Source: an uncultured Eubacterium sp. (GTDB lineage: Bacteria; Bacillota; Clostridia; Lachnospirales; Lachnospiraceae). Taken from it: a stretch of DNA of 64,000 nt. Made by a program: the position numbers and the translations under genes. Under the pieces are notes generated by a model. It worked only from the letters and a program-made list of their open reading frames with translations, made no database searches and had not been told where the DNA came from. The DNA is taken from the NCBI GenBank assembly GCA_934316845.1, contig CAKRDZ010000014.1, forward strand, positions 1 through 64,000, given 5' to 3'. This document shows positions 18,889-26,708 of the stretch, piece by piece. Each line of letters begins with the position of its first letter. Position 1 is the stretch's first letter.

Positions 18889-19824
18889 TTGGATATTTCA
18901 GTGTTATTAAGTGCCATGCCCGGAGCAGTCGCTCAGGGACTGATCTGGGGAATTATGGCAATCGGAGTGTATATTACATACAAAATCCTGGATGTCGCGG
19001 ATCTGACCGTAGACGGTTCGATGTGTACAGGTGGAGCGGTCAGTATTATGATGATGCTGAACGGCTATAATGTGTGGGTAAGTCTGCTGGCAGCATTTAT
19101 TGCCGGTATGTTAGCAGGTCTGGTAACCGGAATTTTTCATACGTTTATGGGAATTCCGGCCATCCTCGCCGGTATTTTGACACAGCTGGCACTGTACTCG
19201 ATCAACTTAAAGATCATGGGACGTGCCAATCAGGCGATCAGTGTAATGAATTACGATCTGCTTGTGTCACTTCGAAATGTAAAAAATGTACCATTTTATC
19301 AGAATTCCATCTTTGTGGTTGCCATTTTCTGTATTGTGATCATCGGAATCCTGTACTGGTTCTTCGGAACGGAACTTGGATGCTCTCTTCGTGCGACCGG
19401 ATGTAATCCGAATATGAGCCGTGCGCAGGGAATCAATACGAATTTCAATATCGTACTTGGTCTGATGATCTCCAACGGACTGGTTGCTCTTGCGAGTGCC
19501 CTTTGTTCCCAGTATCAGGGATTTGCGGATATCAATATGGGACGTGGTGCAATCGTAATCGGTCTTGCCGCTGTTATCATCGGTAAAGTGGTATTTGAGA
19601 AAGTGTTCCACAATTTTGCATTGAAACTGCTCAGCGTCGTACTGGGTGCCGTGATCTATTATGCAGTATTACAGGTAGTTATCTGGTTTGGTCTGGATAC
19701 CGACCTTCTCAAACTTCTTTCTGCTCTTGTGGTGGCATTGTTCCTTGCACTGCCATACTGGAAAAAGAAGTATATTGTAAAACCGGTAAAGAGAGGAGGG
19801 GCGCAAAATGTTGGAAGTAAATAA
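18889..19824 (+). CDS. ABC importer permease (TrpY-like, BPD_transp_2 type)
   Basis: 311 residues with eight to nine hydrophobic segments. The run VYITYKILDVADLTVDGS near the N-terminus is characteristic of the permease that pairs with TrpX-type binding proteins. The start is a TTG at 18889, supported by GGAGG about ten bases upstream and by full coverage of the family's N-terminus. It overlaps the ATPase gene by 17 bases. Confidence 0.87.
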   Translation: MDISVLLSAMPGAVAQGLIWGIMAIGVYITYKILDVADLTVDGSMCTGGAVSIMMMLNGYNVWVSLLAAFIAGMLAGLVTGIFHTFMGIPAILAGILTQLALYSINLKIMGRANQAISVMNYDLLVSLRNVKNVPFYQNSIFVVAIFCIVIIGILYWFFGTELGCSLRATGCNPNMSRAQGINTNFNIVLGLMISNGLVALASALCSQYQGFADINMGRGAIVIGLAAVIIGKVVFEKVFHNFALKLLSVVLGAVIYYAVLQVVIWFGLDTDLLKLLSALVVALFLALPYWKKKYIVKPVKRGGAQNVGSK

Positions 19825-20602
19825 TATTTACAAGACATTTAATCCGGGAACCGTCAATGAAAAGCTCGCCCTTGACGGACTCTCTTTAAAACTCAAAGAA
19901 GGTGACTTTGTCACCGTGATCGGTGGAAATGGTGCCGGAAAGTCGACACTTTTAAATGCTCTTGCCGGCGTATGGTTTGTCGATGAAGGACAGATCATCA
20001 TCGATGGCAAAGATGTCACTAAAGTGCCGGAACATAAGCGTGCTGCCTATCTTGGACGTGTTTTTCAGGATCCAATGATGGGAACAGCTGCGACGATGGG
20101 AATTGATGAAAATATGGCACTTGCGATGCGCCGCGGAAAAAGCAGAGGACTGCGTATCGGTATTACGCAGAAAGAGCGCAGCCAGTTCCGTGAGATGTTG
20201 AAGGTTCTGGATCTTGGACTGGAAGACCGTCTGACTTCCAAAGTCGGACTGCTTTCCGGTGGACAGAGACAGGCAGTCACACTTTTGATGGCAGCGCTGA
20301 AAAAGCCCCGCCTTCTCTTGCTGGATGAGCATACCGCGGCATTGGATCCAAAGACCGCGGCAAAAGTACTGCAGGCGACCAATAATATCGTAAACAAAGA
20401 CCATTTGACAACATTGATGATCACACACAATATGCGCGATGCGATCGCAAACGGAAATCGTTTGATCATGTTAAATAATGGAAAAGTGATTTTGGATATC
20501 GAAGGGGAAGAAAAGAAAAAACTGACCGTAGACGATCTTCTTCATCAGTTTGCACAGGTGAGTGGAGAAGACTTTGCCAACGATCGTACATTACTTTCTT
20601 AA
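19808..20602 (+). CDS. ABC importer ATPase (TrpZ-like)
   Basis: 264 residues. Walker A GGNGAGKST, Q-loop in RVFQDPMMG, signature LSGGQRQ, Walker B LLLLDEHTAALD and H-loop ITHNM are all present. It powers the importer formed with the two preceding genes. Glutamate-His after the Walker B aspartate (DEH) is normal for this subfamily. It is followed by a strong terminator, so the block from leuB to this gene may end here. Confidence 0.9.
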   Translation: MLEVNNIYKTFNPGTVNEKLALDGLSLKLKEGDFVTVIGGNGAGKSTLLNALAGVWFVDEGQIIIDGKDVTKVPEHKRAAYLGRVFQDPMMGTAATMGIDENMALAMRRGKSRGLRIGITQKERSQFREMLKVLDLGLEDRLTSKVGLLSGGQRQAVTLLMAALKKPRLLLLDEHTAALDPKTAAKVLQATNNIVNKDHLTTLMITHNMRDAIANGNRLIMLNNGKVILDIEGEEKKKLTVDDLLHQFAQVSGEDFANDRTLLS

Positions 20603-20614
20603 TTCCTTTTAACG

Positions 20615-20660
20615 AACGATTCAGGGCTGTTGCTATGCAAACCCTGAATCGTTATCTTTT
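20615..20660 (+). terminator. Rho-independent terminator after the ABC importer genes
   Basis: A perfect 12-bp stem (20615-20626 with 20642-20653), a 15-base loop, then ATCTTTT. It separates the importer from folC, which starts 16 bases later. Confidence 0.85.
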
Positions 20661-20675
20661 GAGAACGAGGTTGTT

Positions 20676-21968
20676 ATGAATTATAGAGAGACAAGACAGT
20701 ATATTCAGGCGGTACAGACCGGTGCCGCCATACAACCCGGTTTGGAGACCATTTCCCTCCTGCTTTCGAAGATTGGGAATCCGCAGGACAGGTGTTCTTT
20801 TATCCATCTCGCAGGAACGAATGGAAAGGGATCCACCGGAACATTTATAACAAACGTATTGGCGCAGAGCGGACGAAAAATAGGACGTTATTTTTCCCCC
20901 GCTCTTTTTTCAAAGAACGAAACCATACAATGGAACCAAGGTGGGGAAACGCACTATATTACGAAAACGGAATACGAAACCCGGTATGTGCGGATCGGAG
21001 AAGCCATCCGTCAGATGAAAGAACAGGGACAGCCGGTTCCGACGGATTTTGAGATTGAGACGGCCCTTGCCTTTTTGGCATTCTCCGACTGGAACTGTGA
21101 CCTTGTTGTACTGGAAACCGGTATGGGAGGTACGTTAGATGCGACAAATGTGGTAAAATTTGTAAATATCAATGTCATTACGACTATTGCGATGGATCAT
21201 CAGAAATTTCTGGGAGACACGATCGAAGAGATCGCAGCACAAAAAGCCGGCATCATTACGAACGCAGCACCGGTTGTGACGGCACAGGAATCGCCGGAAG
21301 CACTTCGGGTGATACAAAAACGCTGTGAGGAGAAAGAAGCGCCCCTTTTTATTCTGGATCGGAAGGAAATCCGCGTTCTTTCCTGTGAGGCGGGACAGAC
21401 AAAGTTCTGTTATCAGGGCGAAACGTATACCATCGGGATGTGTGGACAGTATCAGGTGGAAAATGCGTGCCTGGCGCTTCTTGCCCTGCAGGTGCTGGAA
21501 CCTCTGCCGCTGGAGATCCGTCACAAAGGACTGGTGGAGGCAAGATGGCCCGGACGGTTTGATTATGTGAAAAAAGAGCCGGTATGGATTGCGGATGGTG
21601 CGCATAATCCGCAGGGGATAGAAAGCCTGCTGAATTCCCTCTGGCAGCTGTATCCGGACAAAAACTGGATCGGGCTCATGGGGGTGTTTGCGGACAAGGA
21701 TCACCGGAAGATGTGCCGGAAACTGGCAGAAAACAGCCGGTTTCAGAAGATATTTACGATTACGGCACCCGGACCGAGAGGGCTTGCCGCGGAAGATCTG
21801 GCAGAAGAACTCGCCTCTTTTGGAATGGAGAGCCTTGCCTGCACTTCCCTTACGGAAGCCGTGGAAGAGACAAAAGAATACCAAAAATTGGAAAAAAATG
21901 AAACGATTGCTGTTTGTTTTGGTTCCCTTTCTTTTATGAAAGAACTTTATGACATCATGGGAGAATGA
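20676..21968 (+). CDS. folC: Folylpolyglutamate synthase / dihydrofolate synthase
   Basis: 430 residues. The P-loop AGTNGKGSTGTF (about 45-56), ETGMGGTLDATNV and HNPQGIESL are Mur-ligase-type motifs specific to FolC. It adds glutamate to dihydropteroate and to reduced folates. The start at 20676 follows ACGAGG. It stands between a terminator and the phosphate transporter gene and appears to be a single-gene unit. Confidence 0.93.
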   Translation: MNYRETRQYIQAVQTGAAIQPGLETISLLLSKIGNPQDRCSFIHLAGTNGKGSTGTFITNVLAQSGRKIGRYFSPALFSKNETIQWNQGGETHYITKTEYETRYVRIGEAIRQMKEQGQPVPTDFEIETALAFLAFSDWNCDLVVLETGMGGTLDATNVVKFVNINVITTIAMDHQKFLGDTIEEIAAQKAGIITNAAPVVTAQESPEALRVIQKRCEEKEAPLFILDRKEIRVLSCEAGQTKFCYQGETYTIGMCGQYQVENACLALLALQVLEPLPLEIRHKGLVEARWPGRFDYVKKEPVWIADGAHNPQGIESLLNSLWQLYPDKNWIGLMGVFADKDHRKMCRKLAENSRFQKIFTITAPGPRGLAAEDLAEELASFGMESLACTSLTEAVEETKEYQKLEKNETIAVCFGSLSFMKELYDIMGE

Positions 21969-21971
21969 TAT

Positions 21972-22020
21972 TTTACATAGATTTTACATAAGGTATATTT
22001 GCATTTTACAATGGTATACT
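21972..22020 (+). promoter_or_regulatory. PhoP-like box and extended -10 promoter
   Basis: TTTACA occurs at 21972, 21983 and 22005, with a degenerate TATATT at 21994, so the hexamers sit on an exact 11-base period. This is the layout of PhoP binding sites in Firmicutes (direct repeats of TT[ATC]ACA with about 5-base gaps). TGGTATACT, an extended -10, follows at 22012-22020 with no normal -35. This fits an activator-dependent, phosphate-starvation promoter for the downstream cotransporter. Confidence 0.7.
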
Positions 22021-22074
22021 ATCATGAAGAAGAGTGAAAAATATGTAAAATACGTGATTTGAAAGGAGAACCCC

Positions 22075-23835
22075 ATGGACATTTTTGGAGTATTATCCAT
22101 GCTTGGCGGTCTTGCCTTGTTTTTGTATGGAATGAATACAATGGGCGAGGGACTGACAAAAGTTTCAGGAGGAAAATTAGAAAGGATTTTGGAAAAACTG
22201 ACATCCAGTCCGATCCGTGCCGTGTGCCTTGGTGCACTTGTGACGGCTGTGATCCAGTCGTCATCGGCAACGACGGTTATGGTGGTTGGATTTGTCAATT
22301 CCGGCATTATGAAGCTGTCACAGGCAATCGGAATTATCATGGGTGCCAATATCGGTACGACGATCACATCGTGGATCTTAAGTTTGTCCGGTATTGAGAG
22401 TGACAGTTTTTGGATGCAGTTTTTAAAACCATCGAATTTCTCGCCGGTTCTTGCGGTCATTGGTATCATTTTTATCATGTTTGTCAATAACCAGAAAAAG
22501 AAAGATATCGGTATGATCTTAGTGGGGTTCGCCATTTTGATGTATGGAATGGAAACGATGAGCAGTGCGGTTGCACCTCTTGCGGATGTGCCGGAATTTA
22601 CGGGCATTCTTACGATGTTCAGCAACCCGGTTCTGGGAATGCTTGCGGGACTTGTACTGACTGCCATAATTCAGAGTTCTTCGGCGTCCGTTGGTATTCT
22701 GCAGGCGTTATGTGCAACCGGTGCGATCACATATGGTACCGCATTTCCGATCATTATGGGGCAGAACATCGGAACCTGTGTGACAGCACTTTTGTCAAGT
22801 GTAGGAGCAAACCGGAGTGCGAGACGTGCGGCACTGGTGCACCTGTACTTTAATGTGATCGGAACCGTTGTGTTTATGGTTGTCTTTTACAGCATTCATG
22901 CCATTGTGCCGTTTGGCTTTGTTGAAAATACAGCCGGCCCGATGGGGATTGCCGTGATCCACAGTGTGTTTAATGTGGTGGCAACCCTGTTACTGCTTCC
23001 ATTTTCGCGTGCCCTTGAAAAACTGGCATATCTCAGCATTCCGGAGACGGAAGAAGAAAAACAGCAGAAAGAGATGGGAACACTTCTGGATGAACGTTTT
23101 CTGGAGCAGCCGGCATTTGCGATGGAACGCTGTAAAAAAGTGGCAATGATAATGGCAGAAACTGCCAAACAGGGCTTCTTTGATGCGATGAGCCTTCTCG
23201 ATGAATACGACGAAAAGACAGCAAGAAAAGTGTATCAGAAGGAAGAAGAAGTCGATCACTACGAAGATGAACTGGGAAGCTATCTGGTGAAACTGAGTTC
23301 CAAAAACTTGTCGGAGCAGGATGCCGAAACGTTGTCCATGATTCTGCATTCCATCAGCGATTTTGAGCGAATTTCCGATCATGCGATGAACATTGAAGAA
23401 TCGGCCAGAAAGATAAAAGAAAAAGAAATTGTCTTTTCCGACAAAGCCAGAGAGGAACTGGAAGTATTTGAAAAAATCATTCAGGATATATTAAATTTAT
23501 CCGTAATGGTGTTCCTGGAGGAAGATTCCAAGCAGGCGAGAGAGATCGAACCGATGGAAGAAGTCGTAGACCGTTTAACAAAAAAAGTAAAAAAACGTCA
23601 TGTCAAACGTCTGGAAAAAGGAAAATGTACGATGGATGCCGGGCTTGTGTTAAATGATCTGGCAACCAATTTTGAACGTGTGGCAGACCATTGTTCCAAC
23701 ATCGGAGTCTGTGTGATCCAGATCGAAGAAGAAGCCTTTGATACCCACGAATATCTGGATACACTGGACAAGGGAAAAGATTCCTGGTTCAATGAAAGAT
23801 ATGAGGTGTATAAACAAAAATATATGCTGCCGTAA
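22075..23835 (+). CDS. Na/phosphate cotransporter with C-terminal PhoU-like domain
   Basis: 586 residues. The membrane part carries the paired family motifs QSSSATTVM and QSSSASVGI (one in each inverted half), typical of NptA/SLC34-like transporters. The C-terminal 230 residues are helical and PhoU-like (HSISDFERISDHAMNIEESA, DLATNFERVADHCSNIGV). It should take up phosphate with sodium. AAAGGAGA precedes the ATG. A PhoP-like box upstream supports control by phosphate limitation. Confidence 0.9.
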   Translation: MDIFGVLSMLGGLALFLYGMNTMGEGLTKVSGGKLERILEKLTSSPIRAVCLGALVTAVIQSSSATTVMVVGFVNSGIMKLSQAIGIIMGANIGTTITSWILSLSGIESDSFWMQFLKPSNFSPVLAVIGIIFIMFVNNQKKKDIGMILVGFAILMYGMETMSSAVAPLADVPEFTGILTMFSNPVLGMLAGLVLTAIIQSSSASVGILQALCATGAITYGTAFPIIMGQNIGTCVTALLSSVGANRSARRAALVHLYFNVIGTVVFMVVFYSIHAIVPFGFVENTAGPMGIAVIHSVFNVVATLLLLPFSRALEKLAYLSIPETEEEKQQKEMGTLLDERFLEQPAFAMERCKKVAMIMAETAKQGFFDAMSLLDEYDEKTARKVYQKEEEVDHYEDELGSYLVKLSSKNLSEQDAETLSMILHSISDFERISDHAMNIEESARKIKEKEIVFSDKAREELEVFEKIIQDILNLSVMVFLEEDSKQAREIEPMEEVVDRLTKKVKKRHVKRLEKGKCTMDAGLVLNDLATNFERVADHCSNIGVCVIQIEEEAFDTHEYLDTLDKGKDSWFNERYEVYKQKYMLP

Positions 23836-23940
23836 CTGGAAGAAAAAAGCAGAAAATACGAACGGCAATGTTGCATAAAAGAATCCGCAAACGGAGATAC
23901 TAACCCCTGTTAAACTACTTATAGGAAAGGGGGAAGGTTC

Positions 23941-24792
23941 GTGAAATGGATTCGTCTGGTCATAGCAGCCGGTATTTGCCTGCTTTTTCTTTTGCCCGCA
24001 ATCGAACTTTCTACCGGTGACTGTGAGGAAAAAATTGTAAGATATGTAGCGCTGGGGGACAGCATTGCCGGGGGATATGGGCTGAAAGATGTGCAAAACG
24101 ACAGTTATGTGGCGCTGGTGCAGAAAAAACTGGAGTCGGTCTGTGAAGGGGTGTATGCCTGGAATTTTGGGGAAAACGGGTTAAAAAGCAAAGAACTGCT
24201 GGAACGATTGACAGATTCTTCTAATCCGCATTATGAAGAGTATAATGAGGCATTGAAAGAAGCGGATCTGGTTACGGTATCGATCGGTTCCAATGATCTG
24301 ATGCAGTATTTATCCCAAAGCCCGGATGTGGAAAAATTAAAAAAGGAAGGCGATGCGTTGTTTTCGAAAGCATGCGAAGAGTTTCAGGTGACACTGCCGC
24401 GTCTGGTGACAGAGATTGAAAAAAGGGCGCCGAAGGCGGAAATCGTCATGAATAACATTTACAATCCGTGTGACGACGTGTCATTTACGATGGAAGAGGT
24501 TTTCGGGATCAACATTAAAAATGTTGCCAGACAGTACATTGGCAGATTGAACAACAGTTATGAGGAAATTAAGACCTTGCAAGTTTTTGCAAATTCAGGT
24601 AAAATAAAAGGAACGCCAAGAATTCAGATCGCAGATGTAAATGCTGCCTTTGCCGGCAGCCGGCAGGTATGCGTCAACCGCATGATCTCACTGCGTGGCA
24701 TTGATCCGCATCCGAATAAGACCGGACATGCGAGGATTGCAGAGGAAGTGATCGGGGATCTCGAAAAGGACGGATTTTTTGAAAGGATGTAA
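23941..24792 (+). CDS. Secreted GDSL/SGNH-family esterase or lipase
   Basis: 283 residues. A GTG start behind GGAAAGGGGGAAGG leads a signal peptide (hydrophobic residues about 6-22). SGNH blocks are clear: ALGDSIAGGYG (catalytic Ser), FGENGL, SIGSNDLMQYL and DPHPNKTGH (catalytic Asp and His). It probably removes acyl groups from an extracellular carbohydrate or lipid; the substrate is unknown. Its TAA stop lies inside the left end of a palindromic repeat. Confidence 0.85.
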   Translation: MKWIRLVIAAGICLLFLLPAIELSTGDCEEKIVRYVALGDSIAGGYGLKDVQNDSYVALVQKKLESVCEGVYAWNFGENGLKSKELLERLTDSSNPHYEEYNEALKEADLVTVSIGSNDLMQYLSQSPDVEKLKKEGDALFSKACEEFQVTLPRLVTEIEKRAPKAEIVMNNIYNPCDDVSFTMEEVFGINIKNVARQYIGRLNNSYEEIKTLQVFANSGKIKGTPRIQIADVNAAFAGSRQVCVNRMISLRGIDPHPNKTGHARIAEEVIGDLEKDGFFERM

Positions 24793-24980
24793 CTATTCAG
24801 GCTCCCCCCACCGTCCCATATTCGCATTTTGAACACTTCGTGTTCTTTCCCGCCTTTGACAAGGCTAAAAATGCTCATAGGGGGTGGGGGAACCCTATTA
24901 GAATTACTGTGCAAAATCAATGTTTCTTACGTGCAAGCACGACGATGCATTGATTTTGCACAGTAATCCTGAATAGTTAC
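24789..24980. repeat. Interspersed palindromic repeat, copy 1 (192 bp)
   Basis: Bounded by 13-base inverted ends GTAACTATTCAGG and CCTGAATAGTTAC. Inside are two long hairpins: a C/G-rich one around a conserved core at about 24820-24880, and one with a stem of about 20 bp at 24901-24967. The reverse complement matches the element at 43003-43193 over nearly its whole length. It has no coding capacity. The left end contains the stop codon of the esterase gene; the right end is 16 bases before the HAD gene start. Confidence 0.85.
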
Positions 24981-24996
24981 GAAAGGATTAAGTAAA

Positions 24997-25662
24997 ATGG
25001 AGATAAAAGGTGCAATATTTGATCTGGATGGAACCCTTTTGGATTCCATGTGGGTCTGGAATCAGGTGGACATTGATTTCCTCGGAAAACGTGGATTTGA
25101 TGTCCCGCCGGATTATCCCAAAGCAATTGCCGCGATGGGATTTCATGAGACGGCACAATATACGATAAAGAGGTTCGGATTAAACGAGATGGTCGAGGAC
25201 GTGATCGCAGAATGGGACCGCATGGCAGCGCAGATGTACCACGAGAGGGTTAAGGTCAAGCAGGATGTCACAGAAGTACTCGAACAAATGAAACGGCAGG
25301 GGATCCACCTCGGAATCGCGACGGCTTCGTACCGCACGTTATTTGAACCCTGCCTCCGGCGAAACGGTGTATTTGAATATTTTGAGGCGGTTACGGAAAC
25401 GTCCGAAGTAGCGCGTGGCAAAGGATTTCCGGATATTTACATAAAAGCGGCAGAAAAAATGAATTGCAGACCGGAGCAGTGTCTTGTGTTTGAGGACATT
25501 ACAAAAGGGATAGAGGCGGCCGGAAGTGGCGGCTTTCAGACGGTTGCGGTATACGATCCGGCAGCGCAGGCAGAGTGGGAGGAGAATAAGGCGAAAGCGG
25601 ATTTCCATATTGAAAACTTTAAGGAACTGCTGGAACCGTCAAGTTTTCTAAACCGGCTGTAG
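24997..25662 (+). CDS. HAD-superfamily phosphatase (beta-phosphoglucomutase-like subclass)
   Basis: 221 residues. The N-terminal FDLDGTLLDSMWVWN gives the nucleophile and acid/base Asp pair, ATASYRTLFEPCL the second motif, and CLVFEDITKGIEAA the fourth. The four-helix cap between them places it in the PGM/phosphatase group. The substrate is probably a small phosphorylated metabolite. GAAAGGA before the ATG lies directly next to the repeat end, so the repeat separates this gene from the esterase. Confidence 0.85.
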   Translation: MEIKGAIFDLDGTLLDSMWVWNQVDIDFLGKRGFDVPPDYPKAIAAMGFHETAQYTIKRFGLNEMVEDVIAEWDRMAAQMYHERVKVKQDVTEVLEQMKRQGIHLGIATASYRTLFEPCLRRNGVFEYFEAVTETSEVARGKGFPDIYIKAAEKMNCRPEQCLVFEDITKGIEAAGSGGFQTVAVYDPAAQAEWEENKAKADFHIENFKELLEPSSFLNRL

Positions 25663-25669
25663 TTCAATC

Positions 25670-25698
25670 TTGACGGAATGCAGAATTTCGTGTAAAAT
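25670..25698 (+). promoter_or_regulatory. Promoter of the zapA-like gene
   Basis: TTGACG at 25670-25675, 17 bases, TAAAAT at 25693-25698. It begins only eight bases behind the HAD gene stop and gives a leader of about 55 bases. Confidence 0.65.
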
Positions 25699-25760
25699 TA
25701 GATAGAGATATTGTTGGAAAACTGCCATATTTTGGCAAAGATAAAGAAACGGGGACTGGC

Positions 25761-26627
25761 ATGAAAAGTAAAAATGACGTAGATGTATTGATCAACGGAC
25801 GAAAATATACACTCTGTGGATTTGAAAGTGCAGATTATATCCAGAAAGTGGCTACGTATATCAACAGCAAACTTTCGGAATTTCAGAAAAAAGAATATTA
25901 CGCGACGATGGATATTGAACTGAAAAATATCCTGCTTGCGATCAATATTGCAGATGATTATTTTAAAGTGGACCGCGATGTGAAATCGATGATGAAAGAC
26001 AATGAGCGCAAGGACAAGATGGTTCTTGAGATGAAACATAAGATCCTGGAGCAGGAGACGGCAGAAGCCAATCTGAAAAAGCAGATGGAAGAACTGCGTA
26101 AGACATTGGAAGCCTCCGAGAAAAAAGTTGTAGAACTCAATGTTATCAGTCAGGAAAATGCTGCCAAGGCAAACGAGGCGGAGAAAAAAGTATCGGAAAG
26201 CGAGGCAGAAAAAACTTCAACAAAGACGAAGTTAGAGGCGGCGAACGAAGAAATTGAGCAGTTGAAAAAAGAATTGGAGGATGCCGCGAAAAAGGAAAAA
26301 TCGCTGCAGGAAAAATATGACAAACAGGAAGAAAAACTTGCGGATCTGCGCGAAAAGAGCAAAAAAGATCTGGCGGATGCAAAAGCAAAATATACACAGG
26401 ATGGCAAAAAATTAAAAGAAAAATTTGAGACAGCAAAAGCCGATCTTGTGAAAAAATATGAAGCAGCCAAAGCGGATATTAATAAAAAGGTGGAAGAGGG
26501 AACGACAGAATGGAAAGAAAAATATGAGCAGGGCGAGAGTGAACGCGGTGAACTAAAAGCCAAATTGGAAGCGGCAGAACGCCGTATTACGGATTTGGAA
26601 TCAAGAAACCGCAGAGGAAAAAGATAA
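25761..26627 (+). CDS. zapA: ZapA-like cell-division protein with long coiled coil
   Basis: 288 residues. Residues 1-90 match ZapA (VDVLINGRKYTLCG, YIQKVATYINSKLSEF, ILLAINIADDYF), the small protein that bundles FtsZ at the division site. A coiled coil rich in Lys, Glu and Ala then runs to the C-terminus, which is basic (RNRRGKR). Ordinary ZapA has about 90-110 residues, so the extension is large. The gene precedes a cell-wall synthesis group, which fits the role. Confidence 0.82.
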   Translation: MKSKNDVDVLINGRKYTLCGFESADYIQKVATYINSKLSEFQKKEYYATMDIELKNILLAINIADDYFKVDRDVKSMMKDNERKDKMVLEMKHKILEQETAEANLKKQMEELRKTLEASEKKVVELNVISQENAAKANEAEKKVSESEAEKTSTKTKLEAANEEIEQLKKELEDAAKKEKSLQEKYDKQEEKLADLREKSKKDLADAKAKYTQDGKKLKEKFETAKADLVKKYEAAKADINKKVEEGTTEWKEKYEQGESERGELKAKLEAAERRITDLESRNRRGKR

Positions 26628-26708
26628 GAACAGAGAAATGGACGGGAAACAACGGAAACACTTGTTTCTCGTCTGTCTTTCTATAGAAGTTTCAGAATGG
26701 AGAAAACG

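Noticed and set aside
24789..24980. An insertion sequence
   Set aside because: At 192 bp there is no room for a transposase and none is nearby; only a non-autonomous element fits.
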